A stretch of DNA of 64,000 bases from Sulfobacillus sp. (GCA_027309085.1 DAIDDL010000004.1:68865-132864); one strand, 5' to 3'; shown: positions 7,363-16,491, counted from the first letter of the stretch. Notes: generated by a model from the letters alone, not told the origin. Program-made: numbers and translations.

Positions 7363-8037
7363 ATGCACGAGGATGTTCTTCCTGCCGGCGTCTTACCGGT
7401 CGCACAGAAATTGGGCCAGTTGCCGCAACTTACACATTTTTACCTTTCTGGAGGCACCGCCTTGGCCCTTCAACTGGGACACCGGCAGTCACGCTACCTT
7501 GATTTTTTCAGCCAGGAACCCACCGAGACCCTTCTGTTTGGTCCCATCCAAGATCAACTAAGTCCAATTTTTACCCAGACCACCCTAGTTGATCACCAAA
7601 TTGACCAAACGCACTGCATTTTGGACGGAGTTCAAGTCACCTATCTGGCCTATCCTTTTTCCCGGGTTGCTCCTCTTAAGATCTGGCAGAGCCTAAAGAT
7701 TGCCGACGTGGGCGACATCGCCGTGCAGAAGGCCTACACCATTGGAAGGCGGGCCCAAGCCCGGGATTACATCGACTTGGACGCTATTATGTCCCGTCAT
7801 TTTCTATCCCTCGAGCAGATCATCGCGCGGGCGCAACAGGTTTACCGTGATTTTTCTCCGCGCCTATTTTTGCAGCAGCTCACCTATACCCAGGATCTTC
7901 CGGACGCTGAAGAAGCCGCAGGGTCAATGAACCCCCCATCGGCCTTTGCCCCCATTGAAACCCGGTTGCAGGCGGCAGTCCACGCCTATGTGCAAGCCGC
8001 GTTAAAATCTCCAAAAAATCCAGGGAGCCTGAACTGA
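7363..8037 (+). CDS. AbiEii/AbiGii-type nucleotidyltransferase (toxin-like)
   Basis: 224 residues. The N-terminal FYLSGGTALALQLGHRQS then YLDFFS matches the GGTxL...R.SxDxD core of AbiEii/DUF1814 nucleotidyltransferases. VGDIAVQKAYTIGRRAQARDYIDL matches the second conserved block (a D..K/Q..A...R...RD..DL pattern) used for nucleotide binding. The first metal aspartates read YLDFF rather than SxDID, so activity may be altered. AAAGGAGG sits 7 bases before ATG 7363. The stop overlaps the start of the next gene, suggesting translational coupling and a toxin-antitoxin-like pair. Known AbiE systems place the AbiEi antitoxin upstream, and here the partner is downstream and unrelated in sequence. 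Confidence 0.75.
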   Translation: MHEDVLPAGVLPVAQKLGQLPQLTHFYLSGGTALALQLGHRQSRYLDFFSQEPTETLLFGPIQDQLSPIFTQTTLVDHQIDQTHCILDGVQVTYLAYPFSRVAPLKIWQSLKIADVGDIAVQKAYTIGRRAQARDYIDLDAIMSRHFLSLEQIIARAQQVYRDFSPRLFLQQLTYTQDLPDAEEAAGSMNPPSAFAPIETRLQAAVHAYVQAALKSPKNPGSLN

Positions 8038-8384
8038 TGAGCCAATTGCCCCCGTCGCTCGCGCCACTCTTTCACCGCTATGCATGGCAGACTTTGGACA
8101 CCTCCCGGCACGCGGCCGTGATTATCCCGACCATTCTTCAGTGGGGGGACTGGGAAGCCGACCTCTGGCTCTTCGAAACCTACGAATGGGACACTATCCG
8201 CGACTGGCTCGCCCACGATCTGCAGACCTCCCGGACCCTGCCGGACGCGGCTCAGACCTTCTGGACCACTGCATTTTGGGGAAAGCCATTCCTCTCCCCT
8301 TCTGAATCTTCTCAGCGGTGGGCGGCCAACCGCCGCCATGTTCCTCCAGACAGCGTGCCTGAATGGCTGCGCAATTTCCGCTAG
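8037..8384 (+). CDS. Small partner of the AbiEii-like protein, putative antitoxin
   Basis: 115 residues. The start overlaps the previous stop in TGATGA. The protein contains YAWQTLDTSRHAAVIIPTI then WGDWEADLWLF, and a segment LPDAAQTFWTTAFWG. This Trp-rich small protein lacks the winged-helix plus C-terminal layout of AbiEi. It resembles short uncharacterised proteins (DUF6922-like) found beside nucleotidyltransferases, but I am not certain of that name. Its tight coupling to the AbiEii-like gene is the main functional clue. Confidence 0.55.
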   Translation: MSQLPPSLAPLFHRYAWQTLDTSRHAAVIIPTILQWGDWEADLWLFETYEWDTIRDWLAHDLQTSRTLPDAAQTFWTTAFWGKPFLSPSESSQRWAANRRHVPPDSVPEWLRNFR

Positions 8385-8699
8385 CCGCGGCGCGCAATAG
8401 CCCGCGCATTCAGCCAGACATTTTGTGCGCAGCTAGCTGCCCGCGATATGGTGCAGCCTCTGTTCCGACGCCATGTCAGGCCTTTCAGGTCCCCCCTGAA
8501 CGCAGCCTGGAGTCTCCATGCGCGCTGCTGTTTTGCCGAAGTCACAACCCGTTGACGAAAGCGACAATTGGTGCCACACTTTTAGCTAAAGTCAAAGGAT
8601 TGGGATAGTTCTGCGGAACATCCGCCATCTAGGCGCTGTCACTTTCTGAGTGACTGGACATGCGCCAGCCTCATATCGATAATTTGCGGGGGATACCGA
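8385..8699. other. Intergenic region before the acyl-CoA cluster
   Basis: About 315 bases with no supported gene. TTGACG at about 8551 could be a -35 element, but no good -10 at the right distance was seen. Confidence 0.35.
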
Positions 8700-9494
8700 A
8701 TGTCTGATGAAGTGCTCTACGAAAAAGACGGCAACGTGGTAACCATCTGGCTGAACCGGCCCGGCGTGCATAATGCCGTCAATGGCGAGACCGCCCAGCT
8801 GCTGAAAAATGCCTGGCAGACCTTCCGGGATGATGATGACGCCTGGGTCGCCATATTGGCTGGGCGCGGGCCATCATTCAGCGCGGGAGCCGATTTGAAG
8901 GCCGTTGACTCCCTCAGGCGCCCCGACAATCCTTTCGACCCCGACTTTATTTACCGCGGCACAGGCTATTTGGGATTCACCCGCATGACCGATATTTTTA
9001 AACCCACCATTGCCGCCATCCACGGCCACTGCATAGCTGGGGGCATGGAAATGGCCCTGTGGTGCGACATCCGCATCGCCGCGGCCAATGCCGTGTTTGG
9101 CTGTCTCGAACGGCGCTGGAACGTTCCCTTAATTGACGGGGGAACCCAGCGCCTGCCCCGCGTGGTCGGCTGGGGACGCGCTATGGATTTGATCATCACG
9201 GGACGGGAAATCGACGCGCCGACAGCCCACCAGTGGGGCCTGGTCAGCGAGGTCGTGGAATCCGACTCCGCCTACCCCGCGGCGCGGGAATGGGCCCGGC
9301 GCATCGTGACGAATCCCCAGTCGGCGCTGCGCACAGACAAGCAGGCGGCTGTGCGCGGGTGGGGGCTAAACATTGAAGAGGGCCTGCGCATCGAAGCCCA
9401 GTTGGGAATGACGCAGCTCTTCAGCACAGAGATGGCGGAGGGCATCAAAAAATTTCAAGAGAGCCCCTCCCACCGCACCAAAGACCGGGACTGA
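8700..9494 (+). CDS. Enoyl-CoA hydratase/isomerase (crotonase) family protein
   Basis: 264 residues, the usual crotonase length. FSAGADLKAV supplies the first oxyanion-hole segment and HCIAGGMEMALWCDIRIAA the second, with the Glu aligned to rat crotonase Glu144. FGCLERRWNVPLIDGGTQRLP carries a Glu in the Glu164 position, so both hydratase acids appear present. ATG 8700 follows GGGGGA. It is the first gene of a cluster with an SDR dehydrogenase and an acyl-CoA ligase, which suggests hydration of a 2-enoyl-CoA within a fatty-acid or aromatic acid degradation route. Confidence 0.88.
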   Translation: MSDEVLYEKDGNVVTIWLNRPGVHNAVNGETAQLLKNAWQTFRDDDDAWVAILAGRGPSFSAGADLKAVDSLRRPDNPFDPDFIYRGTGYLGFTRMTDIFKPTIAAIHGHCIAGGMEMALWCDIRIAAANAVFGCLERRWNVPLIDGGTQRLPRVVGWGRAMDLIITGREIDAPTAHQWGLVSEVVESDSAYPAAREWARRIVTNPQSALRTDKQAAVRGWGLNIEEGLRIEAQLGMTQLFSTEMAEGIKKFQESPSHRTKDRD

Positions 9495-9546
9495 CCTCAG
9501 GATTTGATCTGCGGTCGGCAATTTTAAAAAAGGAAGCGATTGTGAT

Positions 9547-10308
9547 ATGCAAATTGACGGGAAGACATTTCTGATTACCGGGGGAGCTTCAGGGCTGGGA
9601 GCAGGCACAGCACGCATCTTATCCCAAGCGGGAGGACACGTCGTCATTGCGGATGTAGACACGGTCCACGGCCAGGAAGTGGCGGCTGCCTTAAACGGGC
9701 AGTTCGTTAAAACCGACGTCACCCGCAGCGAGGACATAGAAGAATGCCTGGCCGTCGCCAAATCTTCGTACGGCGGCGTGCACGGCGTCGTGAACTGCGC
9801 GGGCATCGGCATTGCCAGGCGCACTCTCAGCAGGTCCGGACCCCACCCGCTCGACCTGTTTGAACGCGTCATTGATGTCAACCTCATCGGCACGTTCAAC
9901 GTCGTCCGCCTGAGCGCAGCCGCCATGGCGCAGCAAGAGGCGTGGGAAGACAACGAGCGCGGAGCCATTGTCATGTCCGCCTCAGTAGCAGCGTTTGAGG
10001 GACAGATTGGCCAGGCGGCCTACTCCGCTTCCAAAGGCGGCATTGTGGGACTGGTCTTGCCCCTGGCCCGGGAACTGGCCAGATTTGGCATCCGGGTTTT
10101 GGCCATCGCCCCCGGAATTTTTGACACACCTATGCTGGGGCTGCTGCCGGATGACGCCCGGGCTTCTCTTGGAGCTCAAATGCCCTTTCCTCCCCGGCTC
10201 GGACAACCCCAGGAGTTCGGCCAGCTGGTCCGCCACATTATGGAAAACGTCATGCTCAACGGCACGGTGATCCGCATCGACGGAGCCTTGCGCATGCAGC
10301 CGCAGTAA
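9547..10308 (+). CDS. SDR-family 3-hydroxyacyl-CoA dehydrogenase (type II-like)
   Basis: 253 residues, Rossmann-fold short-chain dehydrogenase. TGGASGLGAG is the NAD-binding TGxxxGxG motif, and IADVD gives the acidic residue favouring NAD(H). NCAG replaces NNAG. SASVAAFEG supplies the catalytic Ser, and YSASKGG the Tyr-x-x-x-Lys. The overall pattern, with LFERVIDVNLIGTFNV and APGIFDTPMLG, resembles human HSD17B10-type 3-hydroxyacyl-CoA dehydrogenases. That fits its place after the crotonase, where it would oxidise the 3-hydroxyacyl-CoA product. AAGGAAG lies about 10 bases before ATG 9547. Confidence 0.85.
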   Translation: MQIDGKTFLITGGASGLGAGTARILSQAGGHVVIADVDTVHGQEVAAALNGQFVKTDVTRSEDIEECLAVAKSSYGGVHGVVNCAGIGIARRTLSRSGPHPLDLFERVIDVNLIGTFNVVRLSAAAMAQQEAWEDNERGAIVMSASVAAFEGQIGQAAYSASKGGIVGLVLPLARELARFGIRVLAIAPGIFDTPMLGLLPDDARASLGAQMPFPPRLGQPQEFGQLVRHIMENVMLNGTVIRIDGALRMQPQ

Positions 10309-10397
10309 ATAGTCCGGGGCTTTTGGGACCCAAACCTGGTGGTGTTCTGATCCAGTGCGCGGATCTTGCGCCCTATAACAGTCAAAGGAGAAGACCC

Positions 10398-12014
10398 ATG
10401 GAAAGCACGATGATGGACTTTCCGCTGGTGCTGCCCCATATTCTCGAGCGCGCCGGCCATCTATATGGTGATGTGGAACTGGTTTCGGTCAAGCCCGACC
10501 ACTCCCTGCACCGTTATTCCTATAAGGATTTTTATGCGCGGAGCCGCAGGCTGGCCAATGCGCTGTCGGCTTTGGGATTAGAACCTGGAGATCGGGTGGC
10601 CACGTTGATGTGGAATCATCACGTGCATCTGGAAAGCTACTTTGCCGTCCCCAGTGCCGGGTTTGTCCTCCATACCCTCAACCTCCGGCTGGGTCCATCC
10701 GATCTGGTCTATCTCATCCAGCACGCGGAAGACAAAGTAGTCATCGTCGATGACATTCTCTGGCCTTTGTGGGAAAAAGTTGCTCCCCTGGTTTCGGTGA
10801 ATACCGTCGTCGTGGTGCAGTGGACACCGGGTCCTGTCCCTGAAGGGGCCGTAAGTTACGAGGCCTGGATCCACCGCTACCATGAACAGTTCGACTATCC
10901 GCAAATTGCCGAAACAGCGGCGGCGGGGATGTGCTACACATCAGGAACCACAGGCCGCCCCAAAGGTGTCGTGTATTCCCACCGCTCCTTGATTCTTCAG
11001 GCCCTGTCGGTAGGCTTGGGCGCCACCCTTGCCATTCGCCAGCAAGATGCCGTCTGCTCCATCGTGCCCATGTTCCACATCAATGCCTGGGGCATCCCCG
11101 TGCTCTGCGCCATGGTCGGCGCCAAACAAATCCTGCCCGGGCCCTACTTGGCCCCCGCCTCCTTGTTAAGCCTGTTCATGTCCGAGAAGGTCACCAAAGC
11201 GGTCGGCATCCCCACCATATGGATGGGAGTCCTGCAAGAATACGAGAAGGATCCCGACAAATGGGACATTTCCTCTCTGGAGATCATTGGTTCCGGCGGG
11301 GCCCCCGTGCCGGAAGCTCTGATCCAGGCATATGACCGGTATGGCGTCAAGCTTCTGCAAGGATTTGGAATGACCGAAACGGCTGCTGTCGCATCATTTG
11401 CCACCCTGAAAAGCACACTGGAAGATGAGACGCCGGCTGCACAATATGCCTACCGCGCCAAAGCTGGACTGCCGATTCCTTTGGTGGAAGCGCGCATCAT
11501 GTCCCTTGATGGCGGCAGTGGCGCAGAGCTCCCCCATGACGACCGCGCTGTGGGGGAACTGCAGCTGCGCGGCCCTTTTGTCGCCCAGTCCTACTACAAC
11601 CGTCCTGATGCCGAGGCCAGCTGGACGGCAGACGGATGGTTCCGAACGGGTGACGTGGCCGCGATTGATACTGAAGGCTATATCCGCATCGTCGACCGCA
11701 CCAAGGACTTGATTAAGTCCGGCGGGGAGTGGATCAGTTCGGTCGATTTGGAAAACGCCATCATGGCCCACCCTCATGTCCAAGAAGCGGCAGTCGTAGG
11801 GGTGCCCCATCCCAAGTGGCAGGAGCGCCCAGTCGCTGCCGTCGTACTCAAAGAGGGCAGAATCCTCAGTGAATCGGACTTGGGAATATTTCTTGCCGAA
11901 AAGTTCCCCAAATGGTGGCTGCCGGACCGCATCGTGTTTGTAGAAGAGCTGCCCAAGACCACGACCGGAAAGTTTTTAAAATCGGCCCTGCGCGACCGGT
12001 TCACCAGTCCCTGA
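10398..12014 (+). CDS. Acyl-CoA ligase (AMP-forming), medium/long-chain type
   Basis: 538 residues of the ANL adenylate-forming superfamily. The P-loop-like [18 protein letters not shown] is clear, and the A5 motif reads [31 protein letters not shown] and the catalytic lysine segment [11 protein letters not shown] are all present, so both half reactions should be possible. ATG 10398 is chosen because AAAGGAG lies 8 bases upstream; the longer frame has no ribosome site. It would activate a carboxylic acid to its CoA thioester for the crotonase and dehydrogenase encoded just upstream. Confidence 0.9.
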   Translation: MESTMMDFPLVLPHILERAGHLYGDVELVSVKPDHSLHRYSYKDFYARSRRLANALSALGLEPGDRVATLMWNHHVHLESYFAVPSAGFVLHTLNLRLGPSDLVYLIQHAEDKVVIVDDILWPLWEKVAPLVSVNTVVVVQWTPGPVPEGAVSYEAWIHRYHEQFDYPQIAETAAAGMCYTSGTTGRPKGVVYSHRSLILQALSVGLGATLAIRQQDAVCSIVPMFHINAWGIPVLCAMVGAKQILPGPYLAPASLLSLFMSEKVTKAVGIPTIWMGVLQEYEKDPDKWDISSLEIIGSGGAPVPEALIQAYDRYGVKLLQGFGMTETAAVASFATLKSTLEDETPAAQYAYRAKAGLPIPLVEARIMSLDGGSGAELPHDDRAVGELQLRGPFVAQSYYNRPDAEASWTADGWFRTGDVAAIDTEGYIRIVDRTKDLIKSGGEWISSVDLENAIMAHPHVQEAAVVGVPHPKWQERPVAAVVLKEGRILSESDLGIFLAEKFPKWWLPDRIVFVEELPKTTTGKFLKSALRDRFTSP

Positions 12015-12098
12015 GCCGCTCCCCCGCGGCCAGCCCGGCAGACTCCTTTTTGCATGGCGGACGAGCCCCCGCAAATCTGCGTCTCTCTTGTCAGGCCC

Positions 12099-12305
12099 TC
12101 AGAGTACAGCTCCGGCATGAACCGCAACAGCCCATGTCAGGAGCCCAAACGTCAGGAGGGCAGCCGCAATGTGACAGTAGATCAAGAGCCGCGGCACACG
12201 TCCGGATCCCAGGATGATCCAAAAAAAGATGACGGCGCCAATGGCTGCCACCAGCAACAACCCTCCGTATCCGACGAACAGCAACGGAAAGTAGGTCACC
12301 CTCAT
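12099..12305 (-). CDS. Small 2-TM membrane protein, paralogue of its upstream neighbour
   Basis: 68 residues with two hydrophobic helices, FPLLFVGYGGLLLVAAIGAV and IYCHIAAALLTFGLLTWAVA, then HAGAVL. ATG 12305 has AAAGGGG 5-8 bases upstream. The second helix shares a pattern with the upstream protein (basic residues, x-His-Ile, then ALLTF/AVLTF, Trp). The two therefore look like paralogues that could form a dimer. The intramembrane His could bind haem or quinone, but that is speculation. No named family recognised. Confidence 0.55.
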   Translation of the reverse strand: MRVTYFPLLFVGYGGLLLVAAIGAVIFFWIILGSGRVPRLLIYCHIAAALLTFGLLTWAVAVHAGAVL

Positions 12306-12335
12306 CGCCCCTTTCAATACAGTGCAGAAGAACCG

Positions 12336-12608
12336 TCACGGACCCTGATTACGCTGATACCGGCGGCGCAGCTGCTCATGGCGGAGATAGTTGCTCCAAG
12401 GAGAGGGAGACCGGTAGATTTTCGCCGGCTTCTGCCAGGTGAATCCTGACAGGGCGGATGTCCAGGCAATAAAGGTGAGGACGGCCAAAAAAATGTGGGT
12501 GATAAACCACTTTTTAGGGAGAGCGCTCCGCTTGCGGTCATAGGTCCAGAAAAAACCCAGTCCGACCGCAAGGGTAAGGCTGTAAATTCCGTAAGCAGCG
12601 TACAGCAC
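12336..12608 (-). CDS. Small 2-TM membrane protein
   Basis: 90 residues starting at GTG 12608, with AAGGAAAGGGGGAG 6-20 bases upstream. Helix 1 is AAYGIYSLTLAVGLGFFW and helix 2 is FITHIFLAVLTFIAW. A basic tail with LRHEQLRRRYQRNQ follows. The gene is 30 bases upstream of the second small membrane gene in the same direction, so they are probably co-transcribed. It is divergent from fdhD. Not recognised as a named family. Confidence 0.55.
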   Translation of the reverse strand: MLYAAYGIYSLTLAVGLGFFWTYDRKRSALPKKWFITHIFLAVLTFIAWTSALSGFTWQKPAKIYRSPSPWSNYLRHEQLRRRYQRNQGP

Positions 12609-12727
12609 AGGCTGTCTCCCCCTTTCCTTGGCAGTATCCGGCCAGCAGCCCAGGATTATGCATCAATGGCGCCAGATGCGTATACTAAAGCAAGATGCAT
12701 GCACACAGCGCGAAAGGGGGAGAGGTT

Positions 12728-13558
12728 ATGAGGTTGCCAGACTCTTTGCGCCAATCCGTAAGATTGGCGCCCCGGGATCATTACCGGGGTGGACACTGGA
12801 CTCACGAGGACGCCGAAATCGTACGGGAGGAGGCGGTCACCCTTTTTGTCAATGGCCGCGAATTTGTCACCATGGTGGTGACCCCCACGGACCTGAAAGA
12901 GCTGGCCATCGGATTTCTGGCATCTGAAGGCTTTATCCAGACGGCAGCAGAAGTCACAATCTTTCAGCATCAGCCTGATTCACAGCAGATCTGGGTGCGG
13001 GTTCCCGGCCTGTCGGCTGACCGTCTGGCCGGCAGCGGCAAGCGCTACCTGAGCAGCTGCTGCGGGCGGGGACGCCCGGCATTTTACTTTGTGGAAGATG
13101 CCAATCTGGAACCTATGGAGGTGTGTCCCCTGCCATACCCTCTCACTGCGTCCCGGATTACCCGCCTCTTCGCATCCCTCAGCCGGTGGACACGCCAGCA
13201 GCACTCGGGGGGACTGCATGTGGCCGGCCTTGCCGGCGACGCGGGAATTTTAGCAATGCGCACAGACGTCGGCCGCCACAACGCCCTCGACAAGCTATAC
13301 GGATTCAGCCTGCTGCAGGGAATGGCGCTGCAGGACAAAGTGGTAGTGTTCTCGGGCCGGCTGTCCTCGGAAGTGATATTGAAAATCGGCCGCATGGGAG
13401 TTCCCGTCGTCATCTCCAACGCCGCCCCCACCACTTTAGGGATTGAACTGGCCGAGACGCTGGGAATTACAGCCGTGGGCTTTGCCAGGAATTCCGAGCT
13501 GAGCGTCTACACCCACCCGGGGCGCCTCGCCATGGACCCCGTGCCCGCTATAACATGA
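12728..13558 (+). CDS. fdhD: Formate dehydrogenase accessory sulfurtransferase FdhD
   Basis: 276 residues. FdhD moves sulfur from a cysteine desulfurase to the molybdenum cofactor of formate dehydrogenase. Seen here are TVTPTDLKELAIGFLASEGF-like sequence (read TPTDLKELAIGFLASEGFI), the cysteine motif YLSSCCGRGR, TDVGRHNALDKLYGF and VVFSGRLSSE. The SCCG form is like Bacillus-type FdhD rather than the CxxC of E. coli. ATG 12728 follows AGAGG. No formate dehydrogenase subunits are in the window. The next gene overlaps by four bases. Confidence 0.92.
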   Translation: MRLPDSLRQSVRLAPRDHYRGGHWTHEDAEIVREEAVTLFVNGREFVTMVVTPTDLKELAIGFLASEGFIQTAAEVTIFQHQPDSQQIWVRVPGLSADRLAGSGKRYLSSCCGRGRPAFYFVEDANLEPMEVCPLPYPLTASRITRLFASLSRWTRQQHSGGLHVAGLAGDAGILAMRTDVGRHNALDKLYGFSLLQGMALQDKVVVFSGRLSSEVILKIGRMGVPVVISNAAPTTLGIELAETLGITAVGFARNSELSVYTHPGRLAMDPVPAIT

Positions 13559-14025
13559 ATATAGAGCCGCGCCGCCCAAGCGTCTGTCAGGGATACGGCC
13601 CTCCCGCGCCGAAGGCCATGCTGCCCAGCCGGGGACTGATCATCCGCCAGCCATGGACTGAGATGATCCTGTCCGGCCACAAAACTTGGGAAATCCGGGG
13701 AGGTCCCACCCACATACGGGGCCCCATCGCCATCATTGCGGCTGGCTCCGGCAAAATCATGGGCGTCTGCACCGTCACAGACGCCACCGGGCCCCTCACT
13801 GAGGAGACGTATGGACTGGCCTACCGGGAACGGGGATCGCTGCGCTTTGCGCCCGAGTCCCTCCCCTATCCCCAGACGTTTGCGTGGGTGATGGCCAGCC
13901 CTTGCCGGCTCTTGCAGCCAGTGGTTTACGAACACCCTAAGGGCGCCGTGATATGGGTCAGGCTCTCACCCGCAACCCAGCAGTCCCTCCTTGCGGAGTT
14001 GGAGCGCAGCTCATCTTTCGGGTAG
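13555..14025 (+). CDS. ASCH-domain protein
   Basis: 156 residues. After ~25 variable residues, RGLIIRQPWTEMILSGHKT then WEIRG and AIIAAGSGKIMGVCTV match the beta-barrel ASCH fold related to PUA domains, with the conserved K-T-x-E/W-R segment. ASCH proteins are thought to bind RNA or modified nucleosides, and some are amidohydrolases for acetylcytidine. The start overlaps the fdhD stop by four bases (ATGA), implying coupling. Whether it acts with FdhD is unknown. Confidence 0.75.
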   Translation: MNIEPRRPSVCQGYGPPAPKAMLPSRGLIIRQPWTEMILSGHKTWEIRGGPTHIRGPIAIIAAGSGKIMGVCTVTDATGPLTEETYGLAYRERGSLRFAPESLPYPQTFAWVMASPCRLLQPVVYEHPKGAVIWVRLSPATQQSLLAELERSSSFG

Positions 14026-14037
14026 CGGCTCTGAGCA

Positions 14038-14988
14038 TCACCTGTCTCCTGCCGAAAATCCGATCCGCTGCCCACATGTCTTGAGAAAACGCGGAGCATC
14101 CACCTCCACCGCCACGTCAGCGTTGGGCCGGGGCGCCATCCATTCCCGGCGGTCCGCCACAGTCATCCCCCGGGTCAGCGTCCCCTGCAGTTCAATCTCC
14201 ACCGCATAGGGCTCTGTGCGGCACACCAGGGGGTCCTCTGCGACCGCCACTGCCAGCGGGTCATGCAAAGGCGCCGTCCGCAGCCCTTTGGGCTGGCCTG
14301 GATTATACGCCGCCAGATAAAAGTCCACCGCATTGCGGATGGTCTCTGAATAGGGCCTGCCGGGGTCCAGTGTCGCCAGCATGGTGTCGGAGATGCGGGC
14401 CTGCATGGTGACATCGAGTCCCACCATCGTAATGGGCATGCCCGAATGGAACACGACCCATGCGGCTTCGGGGTCGCCCCAGATATTCGCCTCGGCCACT
14501 GGGGTCACATTGCCCCCGACAAATGCCGCCCCGCCCATAATCACCGCGCGGCTGACCCTCTTGGCCAGTCCCGGGTCGGCTATCAGGGCGGCCGCAATAT
14601 TCGTCAGGCGGGCTGTGGCCACGAGCACAATCTGCCCAGAATACTGTGCGGTGACAGACTGCAGGTAGGGGACCGCGCCCATGGTCTGCGGGCGGAGGTG
14701 AGGATGCAAAACCGCATGCCCGCCCATTCCGTCTGGCCCGTGAAACGCTTCAGCTGAGGCCTCCCACTGTCCTACAAGAGGATGGGAAGCGCCCTGAAAC
14801 ACCGGCGCTTCCCTGGCAGCCATTTCCACGATAGCCAAAGTATTGCGGGTGGTGGTGGCAATATCGCCGTTCCCAAAGCAAGTCGTCACCCCCAGCACAT
14901 CCAGCCGGTCGGATGCCAGAGCGTAGAGCAGGGCCAGCGCATCGTCAATACCCGTGTCAACATCCATAACCACCGGGACTTTACTCAT
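14038..14988 (-). CDS. Inosine-uridine-type nucleoside hydrolase
   Basis: 316 residues. MDVDTGIDDALALLYAL is the N-terminal DxDxxxDD calcium-binding motif of IU-nucleoside hydrolases, which split ribonucleosides into base and ribose for salvage. VLGVTTCFGNG, PVFQGA and LVATARLTNIAAAL follow the family plan. MGGAAFVGGNVTPVAEANIWGDPEAA carries the conserved N and E of the active site (shown here as two parts, MGGAAFVGGN and AEANIWGDPEAA). The inner ATG 14988 is preferred over 14994 because GAGG is then properly spaced. It converges with the ASCH gene. Confidence 0.9.
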   Translation of the reverse strand: MSKVPVVMDVDTGIDDALALLYALASDRLDVLGVTTCFGNGDIATTTRNTLAIVEMAAREAPVFQGASHPLVGQWEASAEAFHGPDGMGGHAVLHPHLRPQTMGAVPYLQSVTAQYSGQIVLVATARLTNIAAALIADPGLAKRVSRAVIMGGAAFVGGNVTPVAEANIWGDPEAAWVVFHSGMPITMVGLDVTMQARISDTMLATLDPGRPYSETIRNAVDFYLAAYNPGQPKGLRTAPLHDPLAVAVAEDPLVCRTEPYAVEIELQGTLTRGMTVADRREWMAPRPNADVAVEVDAPRFLKTCGQRIGFSAGDR

Positions 14989-15066
14989 TATCATCGCCTC
15001 GTTCCGCTGTCTGAAGATAACTCATTGTATCATCCCCATAAGGATCTCCGGAACGGCGAGCACCCG

Positions 15067-16317
15067 TCAGGGATACTGTTTGTCCCGCACCACCATAGCT
15101 AGGGCGCGGGCCAGGTCGCTCACCGCATAGCGTTCCTGGGCCAGAGTGTTGTATTGTCCCCCCACCTCAATGAGAATATCGCCAGGCGCCAGCTGCTGGT
15201 TATAGCGGTAAGGCACCATATCAATGCCGTCCCCTTCCAGAATGCCCGGAGCAATCGCCGCCAGGTGGTGCGCCACATGGATGGCCAGCTCCAGATTTTG
15301 ATGCCAGTACGGATTGGGGAGCAATTTGTTGCTGCCCACAATTAAAAGAATGCGGGCCGTAGACACCCCGTGAACCTGGGCCGTTGTCTCGTCCAGCGGT
15401 TTTTCGCTGCGGTGGATGTCCAGGAGAATGTGCACACTGGGATACCAGCGCAAGAGACGCCTGGCTGTATGGTACGATTCGTTGTAGCTGGGCAGCAGGC
15501 CTTGTGACATGTTGTCGACCCGGGACTGCACCACAGGCACGCCGTCCGTGTGCAAATCTTGGGCGAGCCACCACCCCACCTGCACAACGGTTTGGGACCA
15601 GTCGGTCGAGTAGGCCGTCGGTGAGTTCTTTGGCAGGGACGGCCAGAAAGACTCGTGGCTGTGCGTTTGATAGATGCCTACGATCGGTTTCGCCCCCAAT
15701 TCAGCCCAGATTCTTTCGTGATCGCCGGGCAGTCCGGGCTGCACCGCGTCCTGCTCTTTGATCCTCGGCAAGACCTTGGGCTGGGGCTTGGCAGACACCA
15801 CCACCGGAGTCTGTGCCAGCGTGGGGATTTCCATGCGCAAAATCCCGGTCAAACTAGTGAGTCGGACCCCAGAAATGTCGGCCAGAGCCGTCATAATAAT
15901 GGCGCGCACCGGCCATGCCCTGTGCCGGGGCGCTGTGGACAGGCGGGACAGAGGCACACCGTCAGCGAGCCAGCTCAGAAAAGAGGACGAATCTCCCTGC
16001 CAGCCGTGCAGGCTCCGGTCCAGCCATGACGAGGCTTGCCGGGGCACCCCAATAGTGCCCGTGACCGGCACGGCAGTTCCCGTGCGCGCTGGCACCTTGA
16101 TAAACACCAAGGCCGCCATGCCGAGCACCAGCCCGTACAGGCCTAGACTTGTCCACGGGAACCGCTTGGGGAGAAATGGCCGGAACGGATCTTTATGCGG
16201 ACCGCCCGCAAGAGGAAGGCCAGCCTTCCAGCGGTTCGAGCTCCGGGGCTTCCTGGCGGTTTTGGCCCGCCTTATCCAGATAATGGCCGGACGCCGCCAG
16301 CGAGATGGCCGGTGCAT
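15067..16317 (-). CDS. spoIIP: Stage II sporulation protein P
   Basis: 416 residues with a basic N terminus, one membrane helix (SLGLYGLVLGMAALVFI) and a C-terminal amidase-type domain. IYQTHSHESFWPSLP carries the His/Glu zinc-site residues of SpoIIP. VQVGWWLAQDL, LLDIHRSEKP and DILIEVGGQYNT give the remaining conserved blocks. SpoIIP works with SpoIID and SpoIIM to thin septal peptidoglycan so the engulfing membranes can move. ATG 16317 follows AAGGAGG. It lies next to rpsT, as in Bacillus and clostridia. Confidence 0.9.
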   Translation of the reverse strand: MHRPSRWRRPAIIWIRRAKTARKPRSSNRWKAGLPLAGGPHKDPFRPFLPKRFPWTSLGLYGLVLGMAALVFIKVPARTGTAVPVTGTIGVPRQASSWLDRSLHGWQGDSSSFLSWLADGVPLSRLSTAPRHRAWPVRAIIMTALADISGVRLTSLTGILRMEIPTLAQTPVVVSAKPQPKVLPRIKEQDAVQPGLPGDHERIWAELGAKPIVGIYQTHSHESFWPSLPKNSPTAYSTDWSQTVVQVGWWLAQDLHTDGVPVVQSRVDNMSQGLLPSYNESYHTARRLLRWYPSVHILLDIHRSEKPLDETTAQVHGVSTARILLIVGSNKLLPNPYWHQNLELAIHVAHHLAAIAPGILEGDGIDMVPYRYNQQLAPGDILIEVGGQYNTLAQERYAVSDLARALAMVVRDKQYP

Positions 16318-16462
16318 GGCCTCCCTCCTTTCCTATACCCCATGTGTATGGTAAATGATGGAGAATATGCCACCCTCCTCATCTCCTATCTTTTCTCCCC
16401 CTTGTCCCATGGCCTCCCGTCTAAAAAATTGGCTAGAGCGCCTAACATTTATCATTTCTCGC

Positions 16463-16491
16463 TTTACCCAGGAATGGGCCCATGCTATAAT
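16463..16491 (+). promoter_or_regulatory. Sigma-A-type promoter of rpsT
   Basis: TTTACC (16463-16468) and TATAAT (16486-16491) are separated by exactly 17 bases. The -10 is consensus and lies 22 bases before the rpsT start. Confidence 0.75.

Noticed and set aside
8700-9494. Possible loss of a catalytic Glu in the crotonase
   Set aside because: Alignment by motif shows Glu at both positions equivalent to 144 and 164, so it looks competent.
15067-16354. Plus-strand frames opposite spoIIP
   Set aside because: Shadows; the minus-strand SpoIIP motifs and ribosome site are clear.
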